Shown here piece after piece: positions 14,201 through 16,602 of a stretch of 16,602 nucleotides of DNA. The DNA lies in the NCBI GenBank assembly GCA_029554925.1, contig JAKPUV010000362.1, positions 1 through 16,602 on the forward strand. The letters run 5' to 3'. The notes beneath the pieces are model-generated. The model did no database searches. It was not told where the DNA came from and saw only the letters and a program-made list of their open reading frames with translations. Made by a program: the position numbers and the translations under genes. This DNA comes from Candidatus Hydrogenedentota bacterium. Its GTDB lineage: Bacteria; Hydrogenedentota; Hydrogenedentia; Hydrogenedentales; CAITNO01. Position 1 is the stretch's first letter, and every line of letters starts with the position of its first letter.

Positions 14201-15808
14201 CTCTTCCTGCTCGACAACGACGAGGTCCTGATCCCCTTCGACGCCTCCGAAGAGTACCTGGCCATTGCGGTGACGGACGGCCGCCGCACGACGCCCCCCG
14301 GCGAGACGACCCCCGTCGGCGATTTCCTGGAGGGCACCCGCGTCCGGTTCATGCCTATCGGCTGGGGCACCGACGTGCAGGCCAACCCGCTCATTGAGCT
14401 GGCCACCAAGTCGGGCGGCCACTATTACGCCGCGGAGACCCGCCTCAACGAGCTCGGGGAAAAGCGGCCCACCTTCTCCGGCCTGCTGAAGCGGTGCGGG
14501 GTCGAGGCCGGATTCGAGGCCCAGTCCCTCCCCCGCGACCTCAAGTCGCATTTCTCCTTCGCCTACGTGTCCCTGAACGAGGCGGTCGCCATCCTGCTCA
14601 ATGTCCGGGTGACGTCCTTCGACAAGATTCCGTTCGTCACGGGCGACTACTTTGTCGAGCAGGTTCCCACGGGCACCTACGCCAACGACGTGCGCCTCGG
14701 CCAGATCGGCATGAAGACCGAGGGCATCTCCGGCGGCTCCGCCGTGGTGCGGCTGTATGCCGACTACACGCCGCGCAACCTGTCCCGCCTGACGCTCAGG
14801 GTGTCGGCCGAGCTGCTCGACGGGACCCCCCTGCCGACGGCCTCCTATGCGGTCGTTCCCAGGTCGGCGGGCGGCCTTGTGGAGGACTGGACGCTTCAGG
14901 TGTCGGGGAGCGACTACACCTTCATCGCGCCCGCGGGCCGGTCGTTCCGCTACGGCGACTACGGCGAGCTGATGGACATCACGGTGAACTCGGCGGCGCC
15001 GTTCAAGGTGCGGCTTGCGGTGCTCGACCCGCTCATCGGCGGCTCGCAGGACGGCAAATACTTCACCTGCCCCGACACCATCACGGTGGGAGACACGCCC
15101 TTCCAGGGCACCTCGTTCCCGAGGCCCCGGCTGGCCTACACGCCTGCCCCCATTTTCACCAAACCGGACGTGGTGGATCTCGGCGAAGCGGGCGTGCAGA
15201 CGGACGTGGACGTGTTCAACATTGGCGGGTCGCATCCGCCCACGGACGTGGCCCTGCACTGGGTGATCCGGCAGGGCGCGCTCACCTGGCCCGGCACGCA
15301 GACCGGACAATTCACCATAGACCCGGTTGATGAGGCGCTGATCCCCCCGGTGACCTCCACCGAGGCGCCCGGCCTGTGCGTCATCACGCCCGACCGGACG
15401 GCGGGCGAGCCGGGCCTGTACAGCGGCTCCTTCTACATGGACTTCGACTACGGCAGCCTGCCCTACTTCGGGAGCCTGGGCCCGTTCTACGTGCTCTACG
15501 AGGTTTCCCCGCCGAAGATGGAGATTGAGAACAAGGATCTCGACTTTGGCGATGCGATCACCGAGCTGCCCACCAAGGTGACCAACACCGGCCAGGGCCT
15601 GCTCGAGTGGTCCATTGACACCGCCGACCTGCCGGCTTGGGTGTCCGTGACCAGCGCCGGCTCCGTGCTGGGGCCGGGCGAGGAGGCCCCGTTCAACGTG
15701 CGGGTGGACCGCGGCGCGGTGGGGACGGGCACCTACGTGAAAAACATCCAGGTGCGCGGCAACACCGGGCTGGTGGACATGATCCATGTGAGAATGGTCA
15801 AAAACTGA
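11297..15808 (+). CDS. Giant lipoprotein 2: BACON-type Ig repeats with a vWA domain, 1503 aa
   Basis: AAGGA sits 8 nt before the ATG, and the signal peptide ends VGAGC (C23). Seven BACON/ASH-type repeats start near residues 28, 135, 233, 337, 439, 549 and 659; most carry LxxxPxxLDFG, then an N-x-G turn, W(L/V)xxxP and a late VTVxVxR strand. A pre-vWA segment (772-845, LTIQGA and NFLLRDV) precedes the vWA domain (about 848-1040) with MIDAS residues D855-F-S857-G-S859, T956 in NGATALLPA and D994 in VTDGRR, and a closing SGGHYYAAE. A post-vWA module (about 1050-1275) and two more Ig repeats (from 1286 and 1408 to the end) follow. The order mirrors giant lipoprotein 1, but with more N-terminal repeats and no BACON repeat directly after vWA. 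Probably co-transcribed with it. Surface or periplasmic binding scaffold by inference; the exact role is unknown. Confidence 0.86.
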   Translation: MFRATRCMIMVGLAAAVAVGAGCTWRPVLSVTPVTVALGNGISDGTFRVANTGAGVLRCTISEDLPWVALRTPEGETVSTYTASVRQDVLVLQVVLVEEGIPETEIEVRGEVRVTSNGGDETVIVSARRQTEAVLSLTPETLDFGLNEIERTVTVTNRGSAGLNWTLGIPADQPWLGASPVSGALAFGESEQVTVRVNRGNLAASAEPYSAPLQFVSNGGNAQVTAFMQVPTFSVSPPSLDFGALSPNTTRTQGIVVQNRSAGAIPLEITTVTSDGGAWLSVGDAAPVLPGAASLQVAVAATSTGMQPGTYTGTVRVSAPSLDFALETAVSLVVQAFRLAPVSVDFGSITDPATQTVTIENLGQTPLAFSASIPPVAADWLAVAPASGSLAGAGTVTLTLTATPGAVGPGSYTARMAVDVAGVVTEVSAAMARPKPAELKASPSEIDFGVSGNEITMGIWNEGIGTITWGIDTTAFPAWLTLVPVDGGGQAGGTVSGELTDTVTLRVDRSQAPAGQEVFEHTFAVTAAGDSTTPVQVVVRASAPKLPEFNIIAEGETGEGIQFLLFDIAETTQTFIVQNTGQGRLSWRVSANQTLPPWITSISPLQGDLEPGRQTTVTVTVNREGLPRTGEIFSLLLESNDPSTPLALLEVQVRVPYRITIGVKPASIAFGRFANTALLEVANLGDPGEYLNFKIESTQPEWLFVDPGLGRSLGTPAGVPKDWRPISVAIDRSKIPGTGGAAKLIVSASEVPTDAIPPEPVEVNVSVDLAPLTIQGAVPTLRCPSLIRANFLLRDVSYSVFPSLLDDPSDALFHYDLANVKAEVLEEAQPIDLDETEVYTRKNEGLRFTVLIMLDFSGSMRAAAEKLVEDGELPEGLADPLHELYRRTIGPMIAELPGHYRVALGVFSERDQTQPLRLIYGADPANPDLAFEPFVKNKDVLQHRLDTITVVDNGATALLPAITSAATTLFLLDNDEVLIPFDASEEYLAIAVTDGRRTTPPGETTPVGDFLEGTRVRFMPIGWGTDVQANPLIELATKSGGHYYAAETRLNELGEKRPTFSGLLKRCGVEAGFEAQSLPRDLKSHFSFAYVSLNEAVAILLNVRVTSFDKIPFVTGDYFVEQVPTGTYANDVRLGQIGMKTEGISGGSAVVRLYADYTPRNLSRLTLRVSAELLDGTPLPTASYAVVPRSAGGLVEDWTLQVSGSDYTFIAPAGRSFRYGDYGELMDITVNSAAPFKVRLAVLDPLIGGSQDGKYFTCPDTITVGDTPFQGTSFPRPRLAYTPAPIFTKPDVVDLGEAGVQTDVDVFNIGGSHPPTDVALHWVIRQGALTWPGTQTGQFTIDPVDEALIPPVTSTEAPGLCVITPDRTAGEPGLYSGSFYMDFDYGSLPYFGSLGPFYVLYEVSPPKMEIENKDLDFGDAITELPTKVTNTGQGLLEWSIDTADLPAWVSVTSAGSVLGPGEEAPFNVRVDRGAVGTGTYVKNIQVRGNTGLVDMIHVRMVKN

Positions 15809-15809
15809 C

Positions 15810-15823
15810 GGGTCTTCGGACCC
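15810..15823 (+). terminator. cUUCGg tetraloop hairpin just after giant lipoprotein 2
   Basis: GGGTC-TTCG-GACCC forms a 5-bp stem closed by the exceptionally stable C(UUCG)G tetraloop, one nt after the TGA. There is no T-run directly behind it. It probably blocks exonucleases or helps the larger terminator downstream. The tetraloop works only in the + strand transcript. Confidence 0.5.
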
Positions 15824-15837
15824 TTCCGCGAAACACA

Positions 15838-15871
15838 AAGCGGGCGTCCAACACCGGTTGGACGCCCGCTT
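15838..15871. terminator. Bidirectional intrinsic terminator between convergent genes
   Basis: AAGCGGGCGTCCAAC (15838-15852) and GTTGGACGCCCGCTT (15857-15871) are perfect reverse complements, a 15-bp stem with a 4-nt loop. On the - strand the stem runs into TTTGTGTTT, a usable U-tract for the Mrp-like gene; on the + strand it is followed by a pyrimidine-rich but weaker tract (TTCCGCTTCTTCC). It lies exactly between the convergent stops at 15808 and 15885. Confidence 0.88.
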
Positions 15872-15884
15872 CCGCTTCTTCCTG

Positions 15885-16602
15885 CTATTCCTTCCAGGCC
15901 CTTCCGCAGCCGCAGTCGCCCGCGGCGGCGGACTTGGCAACGTTCTTCAGGTGCTCCCACGAGAAGATGCCCGAACTGTGCCCGTCGCTCCAGGACAGGG
16001 CCACGGCGTAGTTTCCGAGGTACTGCACCTCCTCCGCGTGGATGTCCTCGGGGACGGAGTCGGGGTCCAGTTTCTGCTCCCGCGTGTACTCGTCGACACA
16101 GACGGCGCACTGGCACGAGGCCCGCAGCGCCCGGTTCGGGATGCGGTCCTCCGTGCCGTCCGGCCAAAGCACCGAGACAAACGCGAGGTCCGTCCGCACC
16201 TGGGGCTGCGGACCGCGGCCCGCGCGGCGCATGCCCACGGCCCGGTGGAGGTGTTCGGCCAGCGCCGCGAAGGCGGGGATGTCCGCCCCGGCATCGCGGG
16301 TGGCCGCGGTGTGCAGCCCCGGCAGGATGGGCAGGCGGGCCAGCGTGTCCAGCCCGAAGCGCTCCTTGAGCGCGCGCGTGCCGTCGCCGAAGGGGTGGTG
16401 CTCCTTCCCGCAGCCGTCGCAGGTGAAGGAGGCCATGTTCTCCACGATGCCCAGCACCGGCACGTCCACCCGCTCAAACATGAGGATGCCCCGGGCCACG
16501 TCCACGAGGGACAGCGCCTGGGGGGTGGTCACGATGAGGGCGCCGTCCAGGGCCACCCGCTGCGTCAGCGTGAGCTGGATGTCCCCCGTGCCCGGCGGCA
16601 GG
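15885..16602 (-). CDS. Mrp/ApbC-type P-loop Fe-S carrier ATPase with C-terminal DUF971 domain, 5' end outside window
   Basis: Only the C-terminal part is present. The reading frame is open to the window edge and begins LPPGTGDIQLTLTQRVALD, the segment following the Walker and switch motifs in Mrp proteins, so the real start is well beyond 16602. Numbering from the GTG at 16556, IVTTPQALSLVDVARG is at 8-23, GIVENMASF at 36-44, and the CxxC that bridges an Fe-S cluster in the dimer is C46-D-G-C49. Residues 119-205 are a DUF971/GBBH-like domain (VLWPDGTEDRIP, CQCAVC, GNYAVALSWSDGHSSGIFSWEHL) with a C148-x-C150-x-x-C153 cluster, and the tail ends DCGCGRAWKE. Mrp proteins carry or insert Fe-S clusters in the cytoplasm. 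The stop lies 14 bp from the terminator stem. Confidence 0.9.
   Translation of the reverse strand, partial: LPPGTGDIQLTLTQRVALDGALIVTTPQALSLVDVARGILMFERVDVPVLGIVENMASFTCDGCGKEHHPFGDGTRALKERFGLDTLARLPILPGLHTAATRDAGADIPAFAALAEHLHRAVGMRRAGRGPQPQVRTDLAFVSVLWPDGTEDRIPNRALRASCQCAVCVDEYTREQKLDPDSVPEDIHAEEVQYLGNYAVALSWSDGHSSGIFSWEHLKNVAKSAAAGDCGCGRAWKE

Noticed and set aside
7460..15808. vWA proteins as part of a defence or tellurite-type (MoxR/TerY) system
   Set aside because: No MoxR-like AAA ATPase, kinase, phosphatase or nuclease lies nearby, and both proteins carry lipoprotein signals and Ig repeats, which point outside the cytoplasm.
12260..15940. A 1226-codon open frame on the - strand antisense to giant lipoprotein 2
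   Set aside because: Its product is dominated by Arg, Gly, His and Val with no domain, signal or ribosome binding site. Long antisense frames arise because GC-rich third positions of the real gene remove stop codons on the other strand. The + strand gene has a lipobox, Ig repeats and a vWA domain.
1..16602. Mobile elements, CRISPR arrays, tRNA/rRNA genes
   Set aside because: I saw no transposase or integrase motif, no regular spaced repeats, and no tRNA- or rRNA-like sequence. The strand switches coincide with ordinary operon boundaries.

Overview
The window is GC-rich, almost fully coding, and looks like a chromosomal segment of a Gram-negative (diderm) bacterium. The evidence is diaminopimelate synthesis (dapB), muropeptide recycling (anmK), five apparent envelope or secreted proteins with lipoprotein or Sec signals, and a bactofilin. 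I see no IS element, integrase, tRNA, rRNA or CRISPR array. The mix of internalin-type LRR lipoproteins, giant Ig-repeat/vWA lipoproteins, a peroxiredoxin-like protein ending in GCGIKR and an Mrp-DUF971 fusion recalls uncultivated lineages such as Hydrogenedentota or the planctomycete relatives. That placement is an impression, not a demonstrated assignment.

Region 1 (1-2255, + strand) is a housekeeping block: anmK (5' end cut by the window), a Trm112-like small protein, and dapB. Two of the three serve peptidoglycan recycling or precursor supply.

Region 2 (2263-4806, - strand) is a compact three-gene operon read bactofilin, then YugP-type membrane zinc metallopeptidase, then a secreted FlgT/LPP20-like protein. 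It meets dapB tail to tail with only 7 bp between stop codons. A sigma70-like promoter on the - strand (4894-4923) is a good candidate to drive it.

Region 3 (4988-6206, + strand) encodes two thioredoxin-fold envelope proteins: a peroxiredoxin-like CxxxC protein and a TlpA-like WCPPC lipoprotein, coupled by a GTGA overlap. The divergent spacer holds a perfect 10-bp inverted repeat with a 30-nt gap, and an 8-codon GTG leader ORF whose stop overlaps the first start codon.

Region 4 (6267-15808, + strand) is the accessory part. A strong consensus-like promoter (TTGACA-17-TAATCT) precedes a 64-aa unrecognised ORF with an excellent ribosome binding site. An LRR lipoprotein follows, then two very large lipoproteins (1263 and 1503 aa). 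Each large protein has N-terminal BACON/ASH-type Ig repeats, a conserved pre-vWA segment, a vWA domain with an intact MIDAS, a conserved post-vWA module, and C-terminal Ig repeats. They look like paralogs and are the most novel content. Their role is unknown; a surface-anchored adhesion or envelope-scaffold function is inference.

Region 5 (15810-16602) holds a cUUCGg hairpin and a perfect 15-bp terminator stem between convergent genes, then the C-terminal half of an Mrp/ApbC-type Fe-S carrier ATPase fused to DUF971 on the - strand.
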